Of a stretch of 64,000 bases of DNA, positions 26,999-41,000 are shown in pieces. The notes under the pieces are model-generated. The model had not been told where the DNA came from and did not search any database. It saw only the letters and a list, made by a program, of their open reading frames with translations. Within the stretch, counting starts at the first letter, position 1. Each line of letters starts with the position of its first letter. The DNA is from Oasisia sp. SBJ-2009. Its lineage: Eukaryota > Annelida > Polychaeta > Sabellida > Siboglinidae. The DNA lies in assembly GCA_964017155.1 (NCBI GenBank), contig OZ024861.1, forward strand, positions 22,047,213 through 22,111,212, in the 5' to 3' direction. Position numbers and translations under genes: made by a program.

Positions 26999-29900
26999 TA
27001 TATTTATGTGTGTGCATGCATACATGTGTATATGTGAATGGTCATTTTTATCACCAACATAATGTTTCCATATTTGTGTAGACAACCTTCAGTACATTAT
27101 TCTGATCATGACCAAATTACACTCGATACCCAGTATACCCATTCTCATTTATTCATTTGAATGCATCCATTCACACATCCATCAATCCATTCAGGGATGC
27201 ATGGATACACATTTCAACCTAATCTTATAACCAATGCCAGCATGTCACATAGAGTTACCTGTGATAATCGTTTCAAGCCAGATTTTTAACCACAGTTCTT
27301 CCAGAATTACAATATCATAGGTGGTGCTGGAGGTAATAAAATACATGGCCATGCCACCACAGGTCTATGCACAAATCTACGGGTTCTGTTAAAATATGAT
27401 CTAATAGTTGCCAGCATCAGTGCTGTCTTCACTAAAAGTGCAGAGTTTTTGTTCAAATAGTAACATTGCTTTACCAGACAGGCTGCACTTCTAGGACATC
27501 CTAGTCACTCATCTGAATGAGAAATCAGGGCAAGACTATTAAGACTTATTATTTTTATAAATCAATAAATGGGTTGTGGCATGGCATTACCATCTTATTT
27601 TGAAGCCAATCTTCCTCTCCTACTATTTTTTAGCATCAACTTCCCAGCAATATATTTAGGTGAACCTCCCACCAATCGTTTGGACAAACGTCACTGTCAG
27701 ATGGATTAACAACAATCTATATTTCTGTGAAAATGTTCATTGCAGGTGGTGCCCGATTTTTTTTATAAACAATTGTGACAACAAACATGTAGACATCTGA
27801 ATCACACATTATAGACGACAATAGAGATAATTTACTTTACCAACAATGTTTTTTTGTGTGTGTTATTTTTCAAAACACACTACTGGTTTTAATGTGTAGA
27901 AGTGGTGTCCTATCTGATTGACATAAACAAGGTACGACACTGGCGAGGAATCAGATGAGATGTTTGAAGACAACACGTGACGGGAGACACTGATCACGAG
28001 AGATGGCTTTGACAGGATAAAGCTTCCAAGAACATCCACAATCACAAAATAGCAACAAGTTTTTATGTATTTATGTGTCAAGTGTCTGAAGTAACAGTGC
28101 TAGTAATGCTAGTAAAAACAGATGTGGGCATGAAATAGAATTGCGATATTTTTTGTGTGCATTTCACTGTTTTCACAACATTCTCATAACACGTTTATCA
28201 ACTTGGTACGGCATATCTGGCACAGCGCTGTACTGGTTTTCTTCATACCTGACTGATAGACAGACGGCAAGCTATTAAGATAGGAAACTTTTTCTCAGAT
28301 ATGTTGCCCACCTCATGTGGTGTGCCCCAGGGTTATGTTTTGGGGCCATTGCTTTTCACTCTCTACAATGCCACTAAGCCCTGTTATCAAAAGTCACAAT
28401 TTAGATCATCACCTTTATGCAGATGACACACAAATCTACATTTCTTTGGCTACACTTGATACTCCCTACATCAGCTTAGGGTCTGGTCTGTCTCCAAGAT
28501 GTCTCCCTTTAGATGAAAGACAGTCAATTAAAGCTTAATACAGATAAGACCGAATTTCTCATAACTGGTACCCGAACGCAGCATAGAAAACTTGATGGCT
28601 TAATTTCCCGGACACATATTTGGCGTCAGAGTATTACACCAGTCACTTCTGTGTTAAATCTGAGAGTACCGTTTGATGAAAACTTCAATTTCAAACAAAA
28701 TATATCGAACACATGTCACTGCTGTTTTACCATATCCGCGATCTTTGCTGGTATATCTCACTTTCCGTAGCCAAAACCATAGCAACAGCTCTAGTAAGCA
28801 GCAGACTTGACTACTATACTGCAATTCCATCCTTTACAATCCTGCAAACAAGGATATAGTAAAACTTCAACGTGTTGAAAAATTGTTTGGCAAGGGTAGT
28901 CATGCATTCTCCTCATTTTTCTCATTAAATGCTGCTTCTGAAATCATTGCATCGGTTTCCTGTGCACTATCGCATTATTTTCAAGATTTGTGCAATAACC
29001 TATCAAGCCCTCTCATCAACACAACCCGCATATCTGAATTCACTGCTTGCACCATCAAGACATTCTAGACAGTTACAATCAATCAGTATTAACCCTCTTT
29101 ACATTCCTGGGGTGAAAATGAAAGCTGGAACCCAAGCTTTCTCTATTGCTGCACCAACTCTGTGGACTTTACTTCCTGCCAGTGTTAAATCAGAAGGAAA
29201 TACAGTTTCCTTCTGCCGGCATTTAAACTATCTCTTTAAAGCTGTCTATCCTCCTTAGATTCCTAGCACCTTCATCCATCCATAGACGATTCGATACACA
29301 CATTGTTACATGATTATGAGATTGCTTACCCCCCCGGGGTAATCCCTTGGTTTTGTCATGACACTGAGCTCGATCTTTGAGGATATTGGCGCGTAAGAAG
29401 TCATTATTATTATATTAGCAATGCTGAGATTATTTACATTCAAGTTTCCACATGGTACTGTTAATGTAACATAATAGACCAATGAATACAAATGATGTGA
29501 CTGATTCACCTCCAGACAGGGCTCAAGTAGGTTTGTTTTATATTGGGAGGAATTCAGTATAACATTTGCTTGAAATGGAAGACCATCATAAAGCATACCT
29601 TTCTGTGTAATGATTACAACATCAATGTACAAAGCAAAAAACATGTGGCAATGGAAGAGGGCCTTTGGCAATGATGTCTCTTTGGATAATCATATCTTTG
29701 AACAGTCAATTGTCAGGATGATTTTTTTCCCGACTACTAATGGCTATTGATCTACTAATTGATTTATCGACACTGTTGTAAATATAATGAAAAAAAGCTT
29801 GGCAATCGAACATATTTAAATTATTATTTATTGCTCCATGTAAGACAGTTTCACATGACGCTGTCACCTGTCAGCCAGCAAACAGAGTTTGACATGGGGA

Positions 29901-32023
29901 GGGCCTGACAATGGACACAGTGCCCCTGGCAACATGGACATGTCTAATGCTTGTCCAATCTCTCTGACAATTGGAACCAACATCTTGAAGCAGGGCAAAA
30001 GTTCAAGTCAGAATGCAAGAAAAGCCCTGCAATTTCATATCTGCGTATCTCTCTATTCTTATCAGTAGCTAAACGTGCATCCTTTATGTGAAAATAAATA
30101 CCGACTGCCCGGCGATTTCATGCTGCGATCTGTGTTTAATTCACTGTATCGTTTCACGCCTACACACATTTTCACGGTTGACTGAACAGTGGTGCTAAGC
30201 CTGTACCTCATGGAATATGTGGTCAACCTTATAATGCATGGTTTATATCTGAAAGAATATGGTATCAGGTGACATCAGCTGATTGGGCTAATAATAACAC
30301 TATTAGTAGCATTGTGCATATAGACGTTTACTTTGTGGTGAAGCTCAAAGAAATTTCTATGCTGAATACATTATATAGTGAGTAGATTATTCAAATGTCC
30401 CCTCTTCTGATTTAACCAACATATGGTTGTTTCTTTCAACGACTAATTAACCACCAGACTGTATTAGACTAAATTAAATCCCCATTAGTGGTGAGGTCAC
30501 TTATTTTACAGAGGTCTTTTCTAGATTAGGAGATGGAGAAACACATCGAAGCATTTTAACAATGAACGCCCAGTTGCAATGACTATTTGACTAAAGCTAC
30601 ATCTTGGACCTTTGCATATATTTAACCTAAAACCCTAGCTCAGAATACCCCCAGCCTCTGTTGTGGTGCCACTGGGATTCTGATGGTAGAATGGCTATCT
30701 AACAGGTAACTGTTTTTGGCCCCTTTCGAGATCTTAAATACTACTTTACACCGACCAGGGGAGCAACGAACCATGGTGCCTCCTGGGGAATGTTCATACA
30801 ATCTGTCCATTGGAACACGTTTCTACTGTGAAAATTATTAACTCAAAGTAACTAGATTTGTGTATCTTGAAATACAAACTCCATTGGCAATTGTTAGATC
30901 ACCAAAAGTGTGAGGGAGTAAATTAATATAGAAAATGTTAGTGGACCTCGGTGCCTGGATGGAGATGAACTTACAATGCTCCAAAGTTAGCGCATTTGTA
31001 GATGCCAGTGTGCTTAGCGAGTCAGTCAGCATTAATACAACTTAATTTTAACTAAAACTAAACAAAATCTAGATGGCACAGATCATAATCTGAATGTTTT
31101 TCAGTCAACAAATGTTAACCTTATCAAACGAATGGCAATTTGTTAAACAAACAAAATACTCAACTTAATGTCAATTAAAATGATGATGACGTCAAAGATG
31201 CACACTGTCATACGAAGTTATATGTAACAAGATATTAAGACAAGGTTTATTGAGTGACCTACTGACATGAAGATGTGATTGTGACATATGAAGCAGCAGT
31301 TGGGGGGGGGGGGGGCTGTCTCCACCATGGGGATATCAGTGACTGACATCCAATGTTGTAGGACTCTCTCTCGATCACGGAGACCTTATGCTGGGAACAC
31401 TGGACTACAGATTATTCCAAGTCAAATGAAGTCATTCTATATGTCATTACACTTGGTAGAACTACCAAGAATAATTATATAGGCTACTATAGGCCATTCC
31501 ATAAGAAAAGGAAACGATCTTGACCATGTAATTTGTGTGAAATATGGTATGTCTTAGGACTGCTGTAAAATATACTTCTGACTTGTGAAAAAATGTTGTA
31601 TTAGTTATTGCAAATTATTGAAGAAATATAGAACAGCTGTGTAACTTCTTGATGAGGCACAGGTGGTCTCAAAATGTAAGTAAACGACTGCCCTAGCCAC
31701 ATTCTGTACACCTCGTTGAATAATACATTGTTCAAATGGTTACTGAACTAATATAAAAAAATGAGTTACCCGTTATTTGGATCATACGTCATCTTTAGAA
31801 AGGTCATTGTATCAAAAAGGTTCAGAAACAAATTATGATAAGATATTGAGATCCTATACCATGCTTAAACACCCACACACATTGACTCACATGCAAGCAG
31901 ACATGGAAGCACTCAGCCAATTACAAACAAAACAGGCAAACATAACATGTATATACAATATACCACACCATACTACCACTTGGTACACACACACACACAC
32001 ACACACCCACACACCCACACCCA

Positions 32024-32068
<45 letters not shown>

Positions 32069-35000
32069 CACACCACACCACACCACACACACAAACCACA
32101 CCACACCACACCACACCACACCACACCACACCACACCACACCACACCACACCACACCACACCACACCACACCACACCACACCACACCACACCATGCCACA
32201 GCCAGATATGCAAACACAATGCAGCATTAAAAGGTGATAGGAGACCAGCAGAGAGGGTTCTGATTGCAGATAAGTCTGCTGTCAATGACATATCTTGGCA
32301 TCATTGACAACAGGGCTGCTGTCAAACTAATGGCAGGGGCTGCGAGATAGAAGCATTGTCACAGCTGATATGAGGTCACCTGAATCTTTCAACTGGTGGC
32401 TTAATCAAGCTAATTTCCACAGTATAACCATTTGCACATTGTATGGAGGGAGTGATGAAATCCGAGCCAAGGCTCGTTGTGATATGTGACCACAGAAAAC
32501 ATGTTTTTACACGCATAGTTTTCACAAGTGTGTTTTTGCTCAACCACCAATTCCCCCAAACACCAATGCATTACATACACATGTACACACAACACACACA
32601 TACATGTAAACCTGAACACATGCCCAACAATGCAGAATCACATTTCATTGTTACTGCATTACATGCAATGAAATGCAACCATGCGGATTATTGCAGACTA
32701 CCTGATTAATTGTTTCCACTTTGCTATCATATGTCTGTACTGTAGTTATTAATGTGCATGCAATCAACATTAAAAACACTGATTATAAATTGATCACTAA
32801 ACTGTGTCCATGTCAGAGAATAAAAATATGGTACAACAGAAAAGCTTCTATTATGCTGTTGATGGTGTAGCGATTACAGCATTGCCCTCTTATTTGAAAT
32901 ATTCCAGGTTCAAATCTTCCTGCTGCAGTTTTGAGCATTGGGTAAGTTTGTTCACTACATACTGCTAAAAGCACTCTGCTATGTACTTGTGTTTGAATTT
33001 TCTGCACAGTGATTGTAGTGTGCAGTTTCTTGTGAAGTCAAGATGGTGTTCGAATGAACAGGTCTTCCAAAGAGTAGTGTGAAGCATTCTGAGCAGCTTA
33101 AGGATGGGACAATATAACATATAAAACTTGCTTTTTTACCTTTAATGGTGTGGTAACATCCTTGACACCCTGAAATCAAACGTGTTTAAAAATCAAATGG
33201 TATTACAAAATATTATTTGCACTCTATGATCATACATGTTTCAAAATCAAATGATATTACAAAATATTAGCATCGGTATGCAAATTAAAGTTGCCAACAG
33301 TTGCTTGACCCTGATGAGGAACTAAGGCAGTTATGCAAGGTTACAAAGATAATTCTTCATATGATAGCAAAATATAAACAAATCACATTCCTGATCTACT
33401 AGGGTAATTCAAACAGGAGTAAAATGAAGAAATTCCAAAGAATTGATGCAGCAACTAGGAAAACCCTAGTTTCAAAGTTTACTTTCATTCTAGGAACAAA
33501 AAGTTGATAAGAAATTGTAGAACCACTGAAACTATGCTGTCATAATCAATGACCTCAGATGCCTACAAATGAGTTGGTCACAGATGTGGTTCCAGTTAAA
33601 AGCACAGTCACAGAGGGAGCCACTGTCTGCAAACAATAGAAGCAAGAAGGTATTCAGAAGACGCCTCCCACTATGTATAAATAGTAATGGTCTAATGCAT
33701 CTTTAATGCTTCAGTTGAAAGCCACTAATGACTGACCATGGAGAAGTGTTATTTTGATTGATTGCGTTATTGCCTATTAATATTCGACAAGCAAATTCCT
33801 AGTACCGCTCAATCTGTTCACATTGGAATTTTTTCATTTACAATGTTGCTTTTTTAAGTGGAAATTTGCAGCAACAGTGTTTGTTATTAGATTCTCTTAT
33901 ACAAAATCAAATATGCATTCAAAGCATGCCGAATTTTAGAAAAATAATGATTTCTTCATGTTGGCAAGGGTATAATTAGTTTTATGAATTTATACTAGGC
34001 CAAGTACAAACATGGTTATGCTGCAAAAGTTGGCAAATATATTTTGCTTGTTACTGCCAATCGTCCTAATCAAAACAAAATCTGCTTTAACTAAGGCTGA
34101 GGAAAATTTAATTTTCAATTTCTTTCAAACTTTGTATAAATAAAAATGTAATGCTCTTGTCAAGTGATGTCCTGAATATAAAGTCTTGATTCTGAACTAT
34201 GCCCACTCAAACATGGTCGATTGCCTTTCATAAAACAACAAACTTGTGAGACGCTGAGTGTATCACATCCTTCAACATGGCAAATGGTGGTGTGGCCTGT
34301 TACTTCACACTGTACATATCATTGCAATTGTGGAATACTTTTTGTTATACCATCATGAAGATAATATTTGTACCTACAAATTTACTGGTGGATATATAGA
34401 CAGGTTTTACAGTTTTGTAACCATCACTTGCTGTTTTCATAAAAAGCAATACAACTACTCCTCATCATGATTTTTTCAGAGATATCTTTATTTAACAAAA
34501 AACAAACCAACAAAATTGAGACATGGTTTCCTTGATAAAATGGCTTGAGAAACCTGCTTTCCCAAAAATTATTTGCGAAAAAAAACCCAATAATTTTTCT
34601 TGACTGACATCAACATTAAAAATAACCCAAGACCCGAAGAAAAATGTTTTACATTTTTGGAAAACAAATTATTATTATTCTTTCTATAGACCTGTATAAA
34701 ACTGGTAATAAAGTGCACTTTGTTTTTATTTTTTTTAATTGTGATCTAGCTAAAAAGGTTTGGTCTATCAATATTTAAATGATTGCATACACAATTCAAT
34801 GCTGCAATATGCTCAATAAAAACAAATTCCACTAAACTCTGTCGTATCTTTATTATCATGTCATCAACACTATACAAAAGAAAAGTAAAAATAAAAGCAT
34901 TGGTAATATTTTGGTTATGGAACTGTTGACATTTCCTGTATTTTTAGCTATTGCTTTTTGAGTGCTACATTTTAAATAAAGCCGCTAAGCTGATGTGATC

Positions 35001-38000
35001 ACATCCTTGCGGCTTGACAAAGAAACGACCTTGAGGCTATCAAAAACCTCAAACTCCATTGGGTTCACCCCTTAATACTTGCCAAAAATCATAGTCATCA
35101 TCATCATGCTGTCGGTCGCGAAGCGACAAAGACTGCTTCCATCACTTGACTGTTGCTCTCCATTTGTCTCTCTGCTGTGAGAGTGATGTCCATGAGTCGA
35201 GATCTTTATGTCTCTCATCTTCAGATTTCTCTTGATGGTATCCTTGAATCGGAGACGAGGGCGCCCTCTTTTTCTGTGACCAGAAGACAGTTGAGAGTAG
35301 AGAACCTACTTCGGTAGCCTGTCTGGTGACATCCTCATGAGGTGTCCAGTCCACCGGAGATTCTTTCTGATCAGAAGATCTTCCATAGATGGCAGCCCTG
35401 TTCGTTCTAGTATTTCCTGGTTTGTCACTTTGTCCATCCAGGTTATCCTCATGATCGAACGCAGATGTCGCATCATGAAGGCATGCAGCTTTTTCACCTG
35501 TCGTCTGTACACTGTCCAGGCCTCAGCTCCGTATAGGAGGGTGGACAGCACGATTGCACGGTATATCTTGCCTTTAACCCGCATGGACACATGGTGGTTG
35601 TTCCAGAGTCTCTGGCGTAGTCCTCCTCTGTATTTCATCGTCAATGCATCCATCACTTGATATAGTGCTTCCGAGGTAGGTGAATTCTAGAACAGAGTTA
35701 AGCTTTTTTCCATCAACCATGATATCCTCCTCTCGGGTTCTTGTAGAGTTGGATTGGTACAGCACCTCGGTCTTCTTGATGTTAATCTTCAGGCCGAACT
35801 TCTTTGACGCATCGGAGAAAGCATCCACTATTTTCTGCATCTCTTCAGCAGAGTGTGCAACCAGTGCACTGTCATCTGCGAATAGCAGCTCTCTCATCAG
35901 TATCCGAGTAGTCTTGGTCTTTGCTCTGAAGTGTGCGACTTTGAATAGGTCAGCGCTCTGTCTGGACTGTATGTAGATGCCATCCCCCATGTCGCGAAAA
36001 GCCTCGTCGAGCATTGCTGATAGGAAGATGGAGAAGAGCGTGGGGGCCGGTGCACAACCTTGCTTGACCCCATTTGTGACACTGAACGATTCCGAGACTT
36101 CCCCTCCAACACTAACATACGCCATCATTCCAGTATGTAGTGCCTCGATCATTGTTGTGAACTTCTCTGGGCAGCCATACTTCCTCAGTAGCTGCCATAG
36201 CCCGTTCCTCCCAACTGTATCGAACGCCTTGCTGAAGTCGACAAATACCATGTACAGTGGCTGTCCTGCTCAATGCACTTTTCTTGTAGTTGTCGGAGAC
36301 AAAATATCATATCCACGGTGCTCCGGTTACCTCTGAAGCCACATTGTGTCTGCGGAACTACCTCTGGTGTTATGTGGGTAGATAGTCTGTTGAGGAGGAT
36401 CCTCGCGAAGATCTTGCCCGCTATGGAAAGAAGAGAGATTCCTCTATAGTTCCCACAGTCTGTTCGATCACCTTTCTTGTAGATGATTACAATGCTGGCA
36501 TCCTTCCATGCTTGTGGTACAGAACCCACCTCCCAGGCATTGGTGATTAGTTGGTGCAGTCTGCTGAACAGATTGTCTCCTCCGTGCTTCCATACTTCTG
36601 CAGGAATTCCATCTCCTCCAGGTGCTTTGCCATCTTTCAGGCCGGCGATTGCTCTAGCCATCTCATCCATAGTTGGAATCTCATCGAGGCTTGTCTTGAT
36701 AATGCGCTGCGGGATGTTGTCCAGAGCTTCGTGATCTATGTCGCCAGGGATGTTGAGTAGCTTCTGGAAGTGTTCACTCCATCTTGCTACAACTCTCTTG
36801 CTGTCAGAGAAGGTCTCCATTCCATCTGTTGATTTCAGTTGAACAGTTCCCTTCTTCGTGGGTCCCCACACTTCCTTCAGTCCACTGTAGAAGCCCTTCA
36901 TGTTGTTACTGTCAGCAGCTCTCTGCAGCTGCACTGCCTTCCTTTCCCACCAGTCTGACTTCAGTGCACGGGTGTGTTTTTGTAGCAATCTGCATGCATC
37001 TTTGTATGCTGCAGTGGTGAACCTAGTGCTCCTGGTTTGCAACACTCTCTGGTGGGCTTGGTCTCTTCTGCTCATAAGAGTCTGTAGCTCCTGGTCGTTG
37101 GGGTCGAACCAGTCCTGGTGTTTTCTATCTGGCTTGACAAGATATGTCTTGGCTGTGTTGTACACGACCTGCTGCAGAGCAGCCCATTCCTCGTCTGGTG
37201 TTGAATTTTCATTCTCCTCCCATTGGGCGAGAGCACTGTCCATCTCCTGTTCAAAACTCTCCCTATGGCTGGTGGTACTTAGTTTTGCAATGTTCAGCTT
37301 GGTTGGCTTACTTGTCCCTTGGCTGTTGTGCTTTTGTCGTATTCTGAAAGCCACTTTTGACCTCAGCATCTGGTGATTGGTCCAGCAGTTTGCTCCACGC
37401 ATGACTCGGGTACTGTGGATGTCCATCTTATCCCGACACCTCGTAATGATGAAGTCGATCATATGCCAATGTCTGGAACGAGGATGCATCCTGGGGGTCT
37501 TGCATTCATCCTTCTGCTTGAATATGGTGTTCGTCACTATCAGTTCGAACTCAGAGCACAGAGCCAGTAGAAGCTCGCCATTGGAGTTGCATTTCCCAAT
37601 CCCATGTTTGCCCATGACCAAGGGCCACTTGTCATTTTCTCTTCCTATCCTCGCATTGAAGTCTCCTATCAACAGTAGCTTATCTGTACGAGGGATGCCA
37701 CTGAGCACACTGGCCAGCTGGTTGTAGAAGGCCTCCTTGTTTTCATCTGGGTTTGTCATTGTTGGAGCGTACACGCTGATGATTGTAGCAAAGTTGTCTT
37801 TGCTCAGAGGTAGTCTCATCGTCATGATTTTGTCACTTACTGGCCGTGGCATTTCTGTCAGCCATAGCAAAGCTCACTCCTGCCTCCCTTCTTTCTCCTT
37901 CGGGTTTGCCACTCCAGAAGAAAGAGTATTCCAAGTCGTTGAGACTACCAGACTCTAAGAACCTTGTTTCACATAGGGCGGCGATGTCGATGTTGTATTT

Positions 38001-41000
38001 GGCAAGTTCCATTGCTACTAGTGCCGTACGTCTTACTGGTCGGTTAGCTCCATTTCGATCGAGGAGAGTCCTGACGTTCCATTATCCAATTGTCAGTACC
38101 CCCGGAAGTTGTCTTCTTTGTCTTCTTCTTCCTAGCTGATTATATTCCTAGCAATTTTGTATGCCAAAAATCATAGTGATGCTCTAAATAATGGGAGGTT
38201 AATCTTATCTCAAACAAATACTTAAAATATTGTGGCTGAACCCCCCAAGCTGCCACTGTTCTGCAGTCTGTGTTAGAACAATTGTCAATCGGACCTGAAC
38301 TCTCAACATGATTCATACTCTATTTACTTAAGAAATGCCACAATGAGATCTGGACTTAGTGAATCATACTGCAGTCTTCATAATGATGACCAAAGTTGTC
38401 ACAAAGGTGGCCTTTGGCTGTAAGTTCTACTGTTGTCATCACAGCTAATTTACAGCAGATGATATCAGCTACATAATGGTTAGCTGCCCTTGAGGTGGAA
38501 TACATGATTATGTACATACTGTGCACTGATTGCTGTCCTTTATATGAGGCACAATTGTTAACAATTACATTACTAAAATTTGTGGAGAACCATAATCCAG
38601 AACAACGTATTTATTTCATACAAACATTGTAAAATATACCTGTAATCATATGAACGAAGTTACGTAAATTATAAAATATGTTTAATATAATTTAATAACA
38701 ATGTTAATACATTTTATTTTATATAGCAACAGATGCAATTTAAAATAAGTATTATTGTTTGTGGCACTTTACAGTATCTACAATACAAATAGCTTTTTTG
38801 TCGATGTCCTCATTCACATAAAAATGTGAATGTTTTACAATGTGATGAATTAATCAAACAAATTTAGATACTAAAATCAACTAATAACAAAAGTATTTAT
38901 AAAGTGTCCCCATTAACGGTTGACACATTCGTCAGTGGTAGAATGCAAGCTTAACTTAAGTAGTAGCACAGTGGTGCAGTAACTAGAGCTTGACTTTCAA
39001 CGAAGACAACCGGGGTTTGAATCCTGTCTGCCGTGTCAAACCGTGGAAAGTTTTTTCATGCTACATTACTCCAGTTCACTCAGCTGTATGAATGAATATC
39101 TGGCTATAAACAGTGGTGGATATTTGTGTACGAATAGTCTTTGTGCAATAATTGCAGTATGGCTGGATGCATCCCTGAGAAACCATGATGGTGATCGACT
39201 GAACAGCTCTGCCAGAGAGTAAAGTGTAGTGCTCTGAGCAATCCTGAGGATTGGATACTCTACAATATAAGAACTTACCTTTTTTAAGGATGTTATCTTA
39301 GAAGTTTCTTGAATTTAATAAAATGAAGTTAAATGAAGTAATTGCAATACATAACAAAACAAAACTGAGTCAGTTTAAGCTAAGTATTTACATGTAAGTG
39401 CACACTGCACAATTTTTTTTAACAAGTTGTGCATATGAACAAGTGACAAATATTTTCTGTAAAATGCACCCCTACCATAATTCTGAGTTTTGTTGAAGGA
39501 ATGGTTGGGATACCAATAATTTCATCATAAGCAACAGATTTGTACCAATTTTGTCTGAAGCTAATTATCAGTTTTATTTTGTTTTAATATAATTTGTCCA
39601 CAGCTTCCACAATATAGAGAATAATCGTCGTTATTGTGGATCTACAGCAACAAAAGAAAAGGCTCACATGCCAAGTACGTTCGATAACAAAGGTTGTCGC
39701 AACTGTGGAAAGCTCTTGCATGAAGCCATGAACCCAACTGGCAAGTGATATTTGGTGTTCTGATTTGTTGAACCATGTACACAGCATGGCTGGACTTTTT
39801 TTAATACATATTTATGTGCCTAGATCCTTAACTTCTAAAGTAAACCTTTATGGCCATTTAATACCTGCCTTTATACAAATGTTGTGAGTTACAAGAACAT
39901 TGTGATTAGATTTGTTTGTATTCTTAGATTTTGGATGTGCACTATTTCCAGGTTTCATCGAGTCTTTTTTATAGACTTGCAATAAAAGGTTAGTAGGCCT
40001 AATGTAGACCTAGCCCAATCAACATGTTCTTGGTCTAAGCATGTTAACAGATAAATAGAATAGTCGCCACCGTAGATAGATCGTTTATGTGAAAAAATAC
40101 TCTATTGTGAAACTATATCTGAAATTATTTGATCTGTTGTTGGATTAATGTGTTTGCTGTTTTGCTGCTTGACTGAAATTAGTATTGGATTGTTGACTCA
40201 AGGCTGAGAGCAGCGACAGGCATATCATCATTTCACTTGTTTAAAAGAGTAACATAATTATTTCTATGCTCTCTGGTAACATAGCATTAAAATAAAATGA
40301 ATAAAAAATAGTTATCCTTAGATTAAAACTTTATAAACATTGCAGACCAACGAAGTCATGTGGAATTACTCATCTCTCACATTTTATGATGTATGTATGT
40401 ATGTATGTATGTATGTATGTATGTATGTATGTATGTATGTATGTATGTATGTATGTATGTATGTATGTATGTATGTATGAATGAATGCATGCATGCATGC
40501 ATGCATGCATGCATGTATACATCTGAAACATATCATTCGCATGTTTATGTACTCCTTTATGACTGTGTTACATGGTGTCAGTGCGCCAATGTCAAATACT
40601 TGCATTGTTATATAAATAGTACCCATGAGAACTTTGCTCTTTTTATGGCTAAACATTCACAATCAAGTGGCATGACATCATCTTAAGGCAAGGAATGAAC
40701 TTGTTTGCACTGAAACAGCATTAGTCATTCCATTCACGTCCCAATGGGCATGATATACTGTAAAGGATACCTTGTGATTAAACACTTAGTTTCACAACAA
40801 ACACAACATTGTGATGTTTTAATAAAGTGATGCACATCTACTGAATCAATACAGTTTGAATAAAAAGTGCATTAAACAAATGAAACTAATATAACTACAG
40901 ACACTGCCATTAAGTGATAATAACATCATGAAGATTACCTGCATCTTTTAAGCCTGCACCTTGTGCATTCATTTCAAAATCCTGCAAAATGTAAATTAAG

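Larger units (their letters stand above)
35096..38161 (-). mobile_element. RTE-like LINE, nearly full length, inactivated
   Basis: A 3066-bp minus-strand element lies exactly between two identical 16-bp direct repeats. It encodes in order an AP-type endonuclease, a reverse transcriptase and the C-terminal domain typical of RTE-like LINEs, and ends in a short CATGATGATGATGA-type tail at 35096-35108. Length (about 3.1 kb), single ORF and tail fit RTE. At least four lesions break the ORF: a frameshift near 37850-37870, one near 36250, a frame change with loss of several codons near 35640, and a TAG at 35303-35308. It sits in intron 8 of the ten-exon gene in the same orientation. Confidence 0.9.

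Noticed and set aside
27863..28081. Coding-like minus-strand frame (VLGSFILSKPSLVISVSRH...)
   Set aside because: No acceptor or start at its 5' side, no match to a family, and it does not fit the phase of the ten-exon gene.
31777..32307. 176-codon plus frame and overlapping minus frames of 84-134 codons
   Set aside because: Mostly the CA and CCACA arrays; the non-repeat ends have no domain.
35337..38139. Many plus-strand frames of 65-158 codons across the LINE
   Set aside because: Antisense shadows of the minus-strand endonuclease-reverse transcriptase.
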